A stretch of 64,000 nucleotides of DNA from Paulownia fortunei (taxonomy: Eukaryota; Streptophyta; Magnoliopsida; Lamiales; Paulowniaceae): the NCBI GenBank assembly GCA_019321725.1, contig CM033118.1, positions 13,790,071 through 13,854,070 of the forward strand, given 5' to 3'. Positions 44,591-56,510 of this stretch are shown here, in pieces. The notes beneath the pieces are model-generated. The model was not told where the DNA came from. It saw only the letters and a program-made list of their open reading frames with translations, and did no database searches. Made by a program: the position numbers and the translations under genes. Position 1 is the first letter of the stretch; the number at the start of each line of letters is the position of its first letter.

Positions 44591-47283
44591 TGTGACACCC
44601 GAACCTCTCACTACTCACCTAGCCAAATATGATTCATGCATTATATATTAATTGCGTGTTATTAGCATTTATATTGACATCATATAATTCATTTTATTTT
44701 ATACAGCGTTCTTAATCATTAAACTTAATTTTGAAGCTCTCACATAGTATTGATTATCGAATTCCCTCACCTAAATTGTAAATTCTACATTGGGATAAGA
44801 AGAAAATTAGGTATCAGTATAATGAATATTACTAGGTTACATGTTATAATTTTTAAAAGTGTTAATGTGTTACTAGTAAGTTTATACAGTTTCATTTGAT
44901 TTGATCAAGTTATTTCAAAAGTATATATTTATAAATTAATATACATGGGATATTAGACATGATATAATGTGATTAAAGTGTCATATTATAAGGTCAATAT
45001 GTGCATATGATTTTAGAAATGCAAGCAAGACAATCATTTAAGAATCGGATGCTAATTAGTTTAGAGATCGAATGAATAATTAAAAAATTATGGTAGAATT
45101 TATTATCTGATCGTAGGAAAATAAAAATAAGTTATAAATAGATAAATCAATAATTAGAAACACTAGATTACAACTGTATAAGATGTGTGTAATATCATAT
45201 TTGAACCACCACTTGACACCTCAAGCTTTGCCAACTCAAGCTACCACCTCAACCTTTCTTCATTTCTATCCTTGAACCACGACTAAAAATCATTTTCTAA
45301 GCTATTTCACCTCCAAAACCTCCAAATTAAATTTTAGAAGTTATTCCCAAGTGATTCCAAGTAAAAAAAAAGTGAAGGAAGCAAAAGGAAGTAAGGAGGA
45401 GCAAGTAAAAGTTAAATTTTTTGCATATGTGAGCTTAACTCATGTTTTTCATTTAAGTTCTTGAATTGTTTGAGGGTTTATGATTTTTAAAGCTTCTATT
45501 ATTGGTTATAATCATGTTAGGATGTTATCTATCGTATTATAATTCACAAAAGATGGATTTTTAGTTGCAAAATCGCAATAAAAATCAATAGGAATAGAAA
45601 CTGTGTACTTGTTTGTTTTTGTTTTTAAAGCTTTATATATGTATAATAACTTGATTAAAATTATATATTTCACCATATATGTGTTTATATATGAGTTTAG
45701 GTAATGTATATAAGTTTGGAGAGGTTATAAAATAAAATATGGTTTGAAGTTTAAAGAGACACTCAAAACTGTTATAATAGAACTTACAGTTTTTGTATTG
45801 TGAGAATTGGACTGGTTTTATTGAGGTAAATCAATGATTTTAGAAAATTACAAAATATAATTATATTTCTGTACATGTTAGCTAAGTGTGGTAAAATTTT
45901 GGGAGTGATTGGATATGGTTAAAGATGTCAAAGTTAGCATGCAACTAAATTAGACAACATGAAAATAGGAAAATGTGGATCTGTCTCATTTGATAACTTA
46001 GCATGTTTCAACCTAAACATGTTATATTGAGTTCTAACAATTAGGTATATGCTATTAGATTGATAATACTTCAATTACATGATATTTACATATATCTAAG
46101 ATGAGAAATTAAGGTATTTGAGGGACTATATTGGGTTTTAGTTTGTGAAAGCTTGATTGTTACCTAGATAGTTTGGTGTTTAAGGTCTTAGTATGAGATT
46201 TTGTGTTTTCAACTTGCTAAATTGGGAATTGTGCTTGATTTTGGATAATATTACAGGCTATTTTACATCTAAGGTTGGAGAGGAAAGCTGAACAAATCTA
46301 GACTAAGGCACCAACCAAGTAAAAGGTAAGTAAAAATTTATTTGCAACTACAATGCATAAACATAGTAAATGTGTGATTTATATGTAATATCATAGATCA
46401 TATGTGCATGGCAGAAGGCACGCATTACTGTCATTTATGTCCATTGAGCATATATACATGGGCACTAACACGTGCATGCATCATACACGAGCATTGTGAT
46501 AAATCTTGCATTGCACGATATGATTTTGAGAAAGAAAAATATTTTACTGACTACTACTAGTGTACCGAAACATGCATGGATTTGCATAGTTGTATATATG
46601 GATTTGCAGGTTCACGTGCATGGATTTGCATGCTTATATAATTATTGGCTATTGGATTATAGCAGTGTGCAGAGCTCTTTTTCGGTGCATGGGATAGTAG
46701 CATTGGTCAGGGGCCCAAGAAAGAAATGATTTTGAAAGAAATATTTTGATGTATGGAATTGCATTATGGGCATAGTATTTTAAAATGCATGACTTAATAT
46801 TGTGGATTATTCTTTGACATGCATAATCTTTACTTGCTGAGGATTAGCCCATATAGTTTATACATTATAGGTGAGCACGACGATGCTTGCAGCATCTTTT
46901 GCTGGCTGGGCAGCTGTTGGAACTCTTGTAGGTGTCTGAGGGAATATGTAAATGAATTACGACCTATTGGGCTATTTTGTTGACTTGTTATATTTTGAAT
47001 CTATTGTATTATATTTTGAGATTCGTACTATATTTTGCTTTTAAAACTTTACTGTAAACAAGTATGTAAATATTGTGGTCGTTGTGGATGTTGTTCTTTT
47101 ATATAAATATTGATCCTGTTATATACAAGACAAATGTGAGGAAGTATTTTAAATAGGGTTGTGCGTGTAAAAAATGATTTATCTTTTCTTAAATTGTTAC
47201 ACAATTTTTTTTTTGCACGTATATACAAGTTCTATCATATCAAATTATACTTTATATATAGTTGTTGAGTAATGGGTGTTACA
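44591..47283 (+). repeat. Gypsy C 3' LTR
   Basis: TGTGACACCCGAACCTCTC to GGGTGTTACA, 2693 bp. Matches the 5' LTR along its length apart from the tandem unit and scattered changes. Confidence 0.88.
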
Positions 47284-47853
47284 CGGGTCGAGTTTGCTAA
47301 AATCCGACCCTTCAAGATTTTTATGGACTCGAACCCATACTCGCCTTAAACCTAGAGTCAATGAGTTGGACCTATTAATCCTAATTTATAATTTTAAAAA
47401 TATTAAAAAATATTTTTTAAAAAATAATATCACCATAACTTTCTAAATATGAAAAAATAATATTATCAACAAATAACTAATTATTTAACTTATATATACA
47501 AGTTCTAATTTTTAAAAAATTAAGAATTTCAAATATACTTATTACTTTTATATATTTAACTATCTATTAATTTTATATTATTTTTTAATTTATAAGATTA
47601 TTATATTTATATTTTTTATGAGTATATATTAGATACATATATTTTTTTTATATATATATACACACATCAGATAAGTACATACATAATAAACAAAACATAT
47701 ATGCAACATTTTAAAAGTTCGGGTTTGGGTGAGGTTTATGTCTTAAAACTAAAATCTGAGGCCAGTCTCGAGATCCATTTGAGGTTTCAATCTTGCCCCA
47801 AGCAAGGCGAGTTTGGGATGGTTCAAGTTTTATTTGGATCTATTTCATCCCTA
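47284..47853. mobile_element. hAT-like non-autonomous element, left-truncated
   Basis: Begins inside the element at CGGGTCGAGTTTGC, directly after the gypsy C LTR, and ends TTTCATCCCTA at 47853. It contains GGTCGAG/CCGACCC and GTTCGGGTTTGGGTGAGG segments typical of plant hAT-like MITEs, with an AT-rich centre homologous to 36500-36883. An 86-codon open frame (47701-47961) overlaps it and appears fortuitous. Confidence 0.5.
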
Positions 47854-48379
47854 ATAAAATTGAATCAACACAAAAAAATATTTTATTTTTCTGTATCATC
47901 TTCTTCAACTTTTTATCTCAATCTAATCAATAATAAAAAAGAATATAAATTAATTTTATGAATTAGTTTTTTCAATTAAAAAAATATTTATGTTAGTGTA
48001 AGATTTTGTCTACATTTATATAACACATACACATGTATGTATATATATATATATATTAACACCACCTAAAAATCATAACAAACCCACATATGCACAATAT
48101 AACAAATAATAATTTTATTCTAAAACTTTTCTATTGAAGGATAATTTGGTCATCAAAAATAATTTTATTTCATTCTTATTATTCATTTCTAGTTACCTAT
48201 CATGGGATTGGAATCAAACAAAAAATAACAATTCCATTCATTCTTCATTCCTTGTACATACCAAGCATGGAAAATATTATACTCATATCATTTTTTTCCT
48301 ATCATTATTCCATTCATGTCTAATTCCATTCTGCATATCAATTGCCTCCTAAATACTTTTTATAAAAAAGATAGAATTC
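47854..48379. other. Unassigned AT-rich spacer
   Basis: No gene or recognisable transposon motif. Contains a TA-rich microsatellite around 48033-48055. Confidence 0.6.
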
Positions 48380-50114
48380 ATTTTTTATGTTGGTAAAAGA
48401 AAATGGAGAAGAAAAATATATTTTTCTTTTGGAGTAATGGCTAAAAATTAGGAGAATGATCCCCTCAAATTTTTGGCCCTTGTAAATTTATGCTAAGGAC
48501 TGAAAATTCAATAGTCCCACTCTTGAAATTTTGGCCCCTTGTTTTATTGGTCGGATGATTTTTGATTGATCACGACATCTTTCAAAAATCTCTAACTTTA
48601 TCTCTTCATATCTTCCTAAGATGTAAAGAGATAGCCATTATCTATTCCAATTACATATTTTCAAGAATCTTTCATTTTTAGGTCTTTATTCCAACAACTC
48701 TAGTGAGCCTCTACTAATGTGTCTCTTTGAATTGGATTTTGACTCTAATTTAAATCCCTCAATTAATTCAATTAATTGATTAAGCCCAAATTTAATTAAT
48801 TAATTCTATATAGCTCATCTAATCAAATTATGTCCAATTAAATAATTCAATTATTTAATTAAATAAATTAATATAATAATTAAATTAATTTATGGCCTAC
48901 ATTGCTCCACTCCAATTGGACTTTCTAATCTTATTAGGCTCAATTAAACAATCTAATTATTTAATTAAATAATTGATTCAACTCCTTAAATTAATTTAAG
49001 CCCTAATTAATTAGTTGAATTCAACTCCTTGGTTTAATTCTTAAGTTAGAAATGTTCCATCCCAAGTTATATGTGACCCTTTATATTCACAACTAAGCTA
49101 GTAGTGAGCTTGCAATATTTGTCACTTATAAATAATAATTATTATGATTAATTAATTAATTTAATTAATTAATTTAGAATTAACTTTTTAATTCCAAAAA
49201 CCTCACAAGTTATGAGAAACACCTAGCAAGTGTATCATAACTACCTAATCTTATTTAAATAGCGAGTGAACCTATTTCAATTATGAATACCATACACATA
49301 AGGTTCTTCCATTGACTAATCTCTCAATTGAGTGTAGGGTATAGATTATAAGTCAAAACCTTAAATGACTCAATAACAATGATGTTATTTCAAGTTGCAA
49401 TGACTCATGATGAATCGCTAGAAAACCCCATCTAGCATTCATCCTGCCTTGGTCAAGGACTTCTGAGTCATGAATTATTAAAACATAAGATATTCACTTG
49501 TTCTTCCAGACAAATGACAGATCCTTTGTTGCCTACTCATTAATCTTCATACGCCCAATGTAATGTATCCCCTTTGAGATTGCCATACAATCAAAAGATA
49601 TATCAAGATGAAACATGATATGAACAAGGCTACTATGGTACCTAAAGTCTAAGGACTAATAATGTACTATCGTAACATGAAAATTCTTAATTAGATAAAC
49701 ATCTCCAACTAAAAATTTCCAGTAGGCCTATTTAGTGTATTTGTTCTCTAAAAAATATTTACATACAGATACTAGTGTCACTACACCAATGTCCATAAAG
49801 TGAGACATCTTCCTCATGCGAGCATGCATTGTATACGCGAGTCTATTGGGCTATTCGATATCCCATATCAAAAAGCGCTCGACTCTGAACTAATTTAAGA
49901 CCAAAACCATAGAGACATGTTCCATGATCAAAATGCGCGATCATGCCCCATAGTTAAATTTGGTCTATGAACTTTATCTAATTAACAAAAGTAATAGTAA
50001 TTAAAGATAAATAAAATGCCTATTATATTAATATGATTTAAAAAAAATTATTTTACAAATACAAGAGTATAATAGACGTCCAATCTAATTGGCTCATCGG
50101 ACATTACTCTAACA
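48380..50114 (-). repeat. Copia LTR relic (minus strand)
   Basis: Minus-strand start TGTTAGAGTAATGTCC at 50114. The body follows element A's LTR: the 49290-49380 segment is equivalent to 15754-15830, and the 48540-48720 segment to 5180-5370. The last few hundred bases of the LTR are missing near 48380. No adjoining internal region, so a truncated solo LTR or fragment. Confidence 0.75.
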
Positions 50115-50139
50115 TAATCATGTGTATAGTGGATTGTAA

Positions 50140-50867
50140 TTTGATTTATTCTCTAATTATAGGTTAATTACAATGAGAATATTTTAAGTGTAACTTAATT
50201 ATGCATGGAGGTTAATGAATGAGCAACAAAGGATCCATCACCTAACTAGATTAATAGAGGATCTCTTATATTTTCCCTGGTTCTTGGATTAGAAAGTCTT
50301 TGACCAGTGCTGGATGAAAGTTAAAAAATAGTTTTCTAATTTAATGTTTGAGTCATGTAACTAGGAATGGACACATAATTATTTGCTTATTTGAGTATTG
50401 ACTAAAAACCTTGACCTTAGACCCAATCAAACGATTAGTTGATAGAAGAACAATACTTGTATGGTAGTTGTAACTAGAAAGATTCACTATTTCACATATA
50501 TCTAGGTTTTATAGTGTGTTACTAGACGCTAACCATGATTGGTTGTATTTTTAGATTTAAGAGATTAATTGTAAGATGATTAATTAAATAAAATAATTTT
50601 CATTATTCTATTAAATTATAAAAATTATGAGCCGAACACCTGATTATTGGTCAACCTAAGGGTCACATATTAATTTGGACAAGTCGATTTCTTCTTAAGG
50701 AAAATAATTCAATTATTGGATTAAGTAAATTAAATATTTTATGGAGCTTCCATTATTTCAAATATTAAATTACTATTAAATAATAAGATCAATTAAGTGA
50801 ACATAATAAGATTAGGTTAGCTTAATTTAATCAATTAACTAATTAATTAGATCAGATAAATAAATTA
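50140..50867 (+). repeat. Copia LTR fragment (plus strand)
   Basis: Resembles the middle of element B's LTR (for example GCATGGAGGTTAATGA, then GATTCACTATTTCAC, CTAACCATGATT and CCTAAGGGTCACA words). Both ends are missing and divergence is high. Confidence 0.5.
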
Positions 50868-52870
50868 TGTTGCGTTCGCCTAATTTTGGGATTCCAAGCG
50901 CAATGGAAATTTAATAGTTTTAAATAAAACATGCATCACATGTAAATAAACTATCCCAGAACCGCTATGCGACGTAATACCCATAAATAAAAACAAGACA
51001 ACATCAAGTATTTAGTTCAAAACTTATACTAAACATTTTCGATTAATGACGATGTATAAAAATGACTTTGGTTGTTATCTTTCTGTAAATGATTCACAAG
51101 AACAAATTTCTAAACCCCTTGAATGAATGATTCACCTAGAGCTCCAATCGTAAACCATGTACACATATCTACCCCTCTGATGCCCACTTGAAAATGATCT
51201 TAGTAGGAATCAAATCGATAATTCTAGTCTATACAGTGTTTGGAATGTCAAAACTGGTATAACAATTGTGATAGGTGTTTGTAATTTTGATTCTTGATTC
51301 AAGTCATGAATAAAATAATCAAAATACACTGAACAAGAACACAAGTGGATGACTTTTGGGTGGAAATGGGTGGTAAATTTTTGGGTCACTTTGGTTTAAA
51401 TTTTTTTGCCTCTAGGCAATTCATGATCACCTAGTGACTGACCCTTGGGGAGCTTATATAGCTCCTAATTTTCATTAATATGATTCTATCTTTCCTTATC
51501 CTAATCCCCATATGTTCGCATTATGCTCCAACTCTAGTGCTATTAGAACTTGAATTCTTTAATTCAATTTTTAATGGACTTTCTATAAGCTTATACCTAT
51601 TGGACCTAGACCCATTTAATTGATTGATCCAATCAATTAAGTTAATTTATTTTTTGAATTAAATAAGTCCACTATAATTAATTGATCTAATCAATTAATT
51701 ATTTTTTTCCAAATTAGGCTACCTAATTCAATTAGAATAATTAATTAATTAAATTAAGTTCAATTTACTCAATAATATTAATTAAAATAATTTGAGTTAG
51801 TGTGTGACCCCTTGTGTGAACTCCCATAAGCTAATAATCAGCTCACAATTTTTGTAACTTAGTTGAATAATTAATTATTCTAAATTAATCCTCTTAAAAT
51901 TAACCATTTATTCCAAGAACCTCATCAATGATGGATATAGGGGTGCACATTCGGTTCGACCGAACCAAAATTTTGATTCATCAAAATCATAAATCGAAAA
52001 TTGAACCGAATTAATTAATTATGTTTGATTTTAACCAAATTTGTTTTTTATTTTTTGGTTCAATTTTTGGTTAACTAAACTCTTAAAAAATATAAAAAAT
52101 AGAATTATAAATATATTTTTTTATTTTTTATGGGTGAGAAAAACATAAAAAAGAGTATAAAAATAAATAACAAATATAAAAATATAATTTTTAAAATAAA
52201 AAAATATAGAAATATAATATAAAAATAATATATATAAATATATAAAAATAGTAATTTGATTTTCGGTTCGGTTCAATTAACCGAAATTAAAAACCAAAAC
52301 TGAACCGAAAATAAAAAATAAAAAACCGAACTTAAATTTTTGGTTCAATTTTGGTGCAAACTAAAATTTCGATTTTGGTTCGATTCAATCAGTTAACTGA
52401 ATTATGTGCATCCCTGATGGATAGCATCTAACAACCCATCTTGAATACCTAGATATAGGTAAAAAAATTGAACTTTTCTAATTATAAATATCGTACAAGT
52501 ATAGTCATTCTGTCTACGAATCTCCTGATTGAGCCAATGGTATGGATTATTTGCCAAAACCCAATTAGCTCAATAATAATATATGCATTCCTAATAACTT
52601 CCCTGACACGAGCGACTTAACATTGATGGTCAGCTTCTGGATATAGTCACGACCTGATCTTAGATGGTCTCACATCTATTTTTTCATCCTTTGCTCATCT
52701 GCTGGTTCACTTAGGAGGCTCTTAACAACGCTAAATCCAGAGGTGGGCACCTGAATGAACGTATCATAATCGACCAAGTTATTTCATCATCTCCACATCG
52801 AATTCAACACACATATTTTGGATTTTAATTGTACAAGAATCGACATCCACATGAAGTGTTCTAAAAAAAT
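50868..52870 (-). repeat. Copia-type LTR relic of another subfamily, MITE-interrupted
   Basis: The minus-strand end is GGCGAACGCAACA at 50868, in the style of copia LTR ends. The body has LTR-like alternating AATTAATTGATTGG-type runs and ends somewhere near 52870; the outer boundary is uncertain. A MITE is inserted at 51938-52415. No internal region recognised. Confidence 0.5.
51938..52415. mobile_element. hAT-like MITE with 8-bp target duplication
   Basis: 478-bp element, TAGGGGTGCACA to TGTGCATCCCT, flanked by identical GATGGATA (51930-51937 and 52416-52423). The arms carry TTCGGTTCGACCGAACC and GAACCGAAAT words in inverted arrangement, so the element can fold back on itself. No coding capacity. 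An 8-bp duplication is the hallmark of hAT transposition. A related copy occupies 1-415. Confidence 0.85.
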
Positions 52871-52918
52871 ATATATTTAAACTAATTTTATGAAAGAAAC
52901 CGTTAGAGGAATTTGTTT

Positions 52919-53290
52919 AAACTAAATATTGATGGAGCGTGTAAGGGTAATCTTGGACATTTTGAAGCTGGTGCTTTAGCCATAAACACGAATGGTGATA
53001 TCCTTTTTGCATTCTCATATTACAACAACATCACAACCAGTGTTGAAACTGATTGATGGCTGTCTTGAGGTTTGAGGCTTTGTCAAGCTCATGGATTTGA
53101 GCGAATCTGGATAAAGACTGATTCTCTTAGCATTATACAAATAATTTAAAGGAATTACGGATGTGGTAATTGCCTATTCCAGCACATTCTAACCCGATTC
53201 CAAAAGCTTTTTCATTTTTGCACATTTCAATTCACACATACATTTCAAAAAAAAAAACGACCGACCGACTTTCTTGCCAATATTGTTATG
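52919..53290 (+). pseudogene. RNase H-like (RVT_3) domain pseudogene
   Basis: A single frame with three internal stops encodes KLNIDGACKGNLGHFEAGAL, then AINTNGDILFAFSYY, ETD, RIWIKTDSLSII and a HILTRFQ segment. This is the reverse-transcriptase-like RNase H fold found in plant 'putative ribonuclease H' proteins derived from LINEs. First (D in NIDG), second (E in VETD) and third (TDS) acidic positions are recognisable. The stops at about 53055, 53067 and 53148 make it non-functional. No upstream LINE RT is seen nearby. Confidence 0.75.
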
Positions 53291-53609
53291 TCATTAAAGA
53301 TGTCTTTTTTATCCTTCCCCCCAGCTAAATTTCCAAGAGAACTTAGAGGCTTAATTAGATTGAATAAATGACATTATCCCTCATAGAGTTAAATTCTAAT
53401 TATTTTAAATCTTCTTGGATTATAAAGGGAGTAAGTACTCCTTATTTCCAACTTTCACTTTGTATACTTTTTCCTTTACTTTTCTAATATACTGGTAGGG
53501 GCCCATACCTAACCCCCACCATATTTTCGATTTTAACCAAAAACATTTTCTAGTAACATGATAAAAAAATCCTAGTAACTTGATTTATTTACGGGACAAG
53601 GTAGCCTAT
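53291..53609. other. Unassigned spacer
   Basis: No gene or clear transposon signature recognised. Confidence 0.5.
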
Positions 53610-54231
53610 TTGTAAACACCTTGCATCTATAACTTAGTTGGTCATGGATACTTTCTTGGCCACTCATAAATCTCTATACACAAAAATAATATATCCAAAA
53701 CATTCTCCTTGTGATTTTATACAATCAAAAATTAAATCAAAGTGCACTGTGTTGCGCACAAGATTTTAATGGTGCCTCAAGTTTCAAGCACTATCGTAAC
53801 AAAGAAATTCTCATTATACAATATTATTTCCAATTGAAAATTTCGGACAAGGTAGTTCAATATACTTGTTCTCTAACAAACACCCACATATATGCCCTAG
53901 TGTCACAACACTAATACCCATGGAATAAGGCACCTTCCTTATGAGCCTACATTAATGTGCAATTCTTATTAGGCTCATCGATGTCCCTTCTCAATGAACC
54001 TTAATTTGGAATATATTTGAGACCAAAGTCATAGAAATATACTCCACGATCACCATCCTATGCTCAACCTTACCTCGTACCTCTGTATGGTCTAGGAACT
54101 TCATCTAATGTAATAATAATAAAATTAGGATAAAGTTTATTATTTTATTGATGTTAATTAAAAAGGATCGTTTACTACAAGATTGTAATCTAACAACCAA
54201 TCTAATTAGTTTATTAGGTACTACTCTAACA
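53610..54231 (-). repeat. Copia LTR fragment (minus strand)
   Basis: Minus-strand start TGTTAGAGTAGTACC at 54231. The following 600 bp match the beginning of the copia LTRs here (for example 53770-53850, equivalent to 16060-16170 in element A's LTR). Truncated at the other end. Confidence 0.7.
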
Positions 54232-54789
54232 AATAGGCCTTAATTAATTCATATAAGGATTAATCAATATAATTATTTGGATTAATTAAATGGGCTTAAC
54301 TTATTTTGTCTAGGTCTAATAGGTATGAGCTTGATGGGATTAAGGCCCAACAGACAATTGAAAGATAGAAAGTTTTAATCCTAGAGAAAAAAGATTAAGG
54401 CAGTTGGATGAGTATTAGATATTATATATAAGAGTCCTTATTGCATAAAGAAACTATCATAAAGAGGTGGAATCCCAAATGGATTGGGAGTCCCACAGAT
54501 GGGAAAAATGGTGTATAAATGACATCCTTAGAGGGCGATTTTTAGAGACTTTTTCACAAGGAAATCTAAAAATTTCAACCTCAAATTAGCCCTCAAACTT
54601 GTTTGTCATCCCTATTCTTTTGTATGATTTTTTAGTCCTTTTGTTCCATTTGAAGAAAAAAATCAATAAAATCTTATACACAAGTATTTGTGTTATTGCT
54701 TTTTAGATTTTACACACTAATCCCTTAGATAGGAATTGTCAAATTAAACTATTAGCAATGGTATAGTTCCATTTAGCCGTGGATCAACT
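54232..54789. other. Unassigned AT-rich spacer
   Basis: No coding motif recognised. Short AATTAATT runs suggest more LTR debris, which I cannot align confidently. Confidence 0.4.
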
Positions 54790-55140
54790 TTAGAAAAGAT
54801 ATACTGGTTACCCAAAAGAATTTATTGGATACTATTCTACAACCCTATGGAATGAAAAATGTTAATTTTGAGGAAATCTACCTTATTGGAGAAGAAATTT
54901 CTATTGGATAAAAATGCCAAATTATAGAACTTGAATACATTCAATAACCATAAACTGTACAACAAGAAGTAATGGTGTTGCAACCTATCACTCAAACTTT
55001 TAGTACATAACCTCCAAAGAGACCAGAAAAGATCTCAAGATGGCCTAAGGAGTACGATCTCTTTCTTAAAGATAACAAGAAAAACCTCCATTTGGATGTC
55101 GATCCAAGGAGTTATAGAGAGATGACATTATTAGATTCAT
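54790..55140 (+). pseudogene. Copia pol fragment (integrase-RT linker)
   Basis: Translated with frame corrections it aligns with 11690-12040 of element B: GYPKEFIGYYS, a KRPEKISRWPKEYDLFLKD segment and LHLDVDPRSYREM, against FVGYPKKSIGYY, RRSEKVSRVPKRY and LDNDPISYGEAM. Several stops. An isolated fragment without flanking pol domains. Confidence 0.7.
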
Positions 55141-56510
55141 GGTGGAATACGATACACGATGGAATTTTAAAATTTTTCATTAATTGAAACAAACACTTAA
55201 CATATGATAATAAATCATGTCCAAAACTATCACGATTGGATTAGTTATGTATTTTCTAATACCTAGTGTGGGATAAGTTTCAAAAACTTATCCTAATTCA
55301 CTTTTTTGCTGATGAAGATATAAGCAACGACTCAAGTCATTATCTCTTCATCATCAAATTACAATCCTTCATAGAAAATAATTCGTTTTTTTAGGATTCC
55401 ACTCGTTATCCCTCTAGGTGTATCCATACTAAGATATAAGCCCATGATTATTTCTATGATAGTAGAAACTAATCCATTGGTTGGATCCTAGAATTTAAGT
55501 TATGGAACAAAGACACCTTAGGAATTTTGGTATGTGTAGTTTAATTCTTAGTTTAACAATTGAGAGAAGAATCAAATCACAATAAAATAACCGAACTAAA
55601 GTTAGGTACTCGAGAAGATATACAGGATAATTTTTTGGCATAAAAGAAAAATAATTTTCTCTCAATTATGGAACAATGGGGATGGTTTTGCAGTTAAAGA
55701 AGTAAAAAAAATTCACTGGATTTTTTTTGCTTATACTCTTTCTTAAGCCCCATTTTATAACTTATAAATCCTATTCCAAATGAGATTCAATCTTTTTCCT
55801 CATTTTCAACTCCTAATGTGAACACTTGTTTTCACACTATATGTTCAAACTATGTGTTTATATGTTGGAATTAGATTATATTTAATTATATGGGCTTCCT
55901 ACAAGCCCGAACTGAATTAGGCTTAGAACTAATTAGGTCCATTAAAATTAATGGCAAACTCTAATTGATCCCATCAATTTTAGTTCATCTTATAAATTAA
56001 TTGAACCTATGTTGGTTTTTAATGTTTCTCTATGTCTATGTAAAAATAAATGTGTTTTTATGTGTATATTTTTGTAGTGTGTATAATATTATGTGTATAG
56101 CGTATGGTGATTTATGGACGCTAAGTATAGTGGTAATAGAGGGAGTGGAGAGCTTCAAAGGTACATAGATTTTATGTCTACAAATAGTATGTAAAGTGTG
56201 TGATGGCTTGTGGTTGTGTGCAAGAATGTATGTGATCGTAAGTGTTTAGAGTGTGTGTCATAGAGAGCAAGATTCTATTTTGTGATGTTACTAGTGTAAG
56301 TGTGTGAAAATGGGATAAAAATTATCCATAACCTTGGGGTTTGTCTTCAAAGTACATTGCAAAAGTCAAAACAACAAAAAAACTAACTCGAAAAGACTTG
56401 ATATTATGTCGTGAGAGGATTAAGTTGTCTATATCCCATAAGTTCATCATTTCTCATGTAAGTCAAAGAATTAGGGATCCTCTTACAGGATACTTGTTGG
56501 ATTTCGTGTA
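55141..56510. other. Unassigned region with LTR-like debris
   Basis: Mostly unrecognised. Around 55880-56010 short AATTAGGTCCATTAAAATTAA-like words resemble copia LTR sequence. The 66-codon open frame at 56341-56541 ends with RDPLTGYLLDF, faintly like the copia RNase H tail (ADPLTKPL), but too weak to annotate as a gene. Confidence 0.35.

Larger units (their letters stand above)
37101..47283 (+). mobile_element. Decayed Ty3/gypsy element C
   Basis: Full-length but inactive gypsy element: LTRs 37101-39924 and 44591-47283, primer site, gag and pol relics full of stops, and a polypurine tract. Its pol resembles that of the young Tekay-like element (for example [31 protein letters not shown]), so it is a relative, probably also a chromovirus with long LTRs. 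The first 10 or so bases of the 5' LTR are missing and the two flanks do not match (copia LTR on the left, a hAT-like piece on the right). No target duplication is visible, so one side was probably rearranged. Confidence 0.88.

Noticed and set aside
47701..47961. 86-codon open frame within the hAT-like fragment
   Set aside because: No transposase motif; MITE-like sequence without coding capacity.
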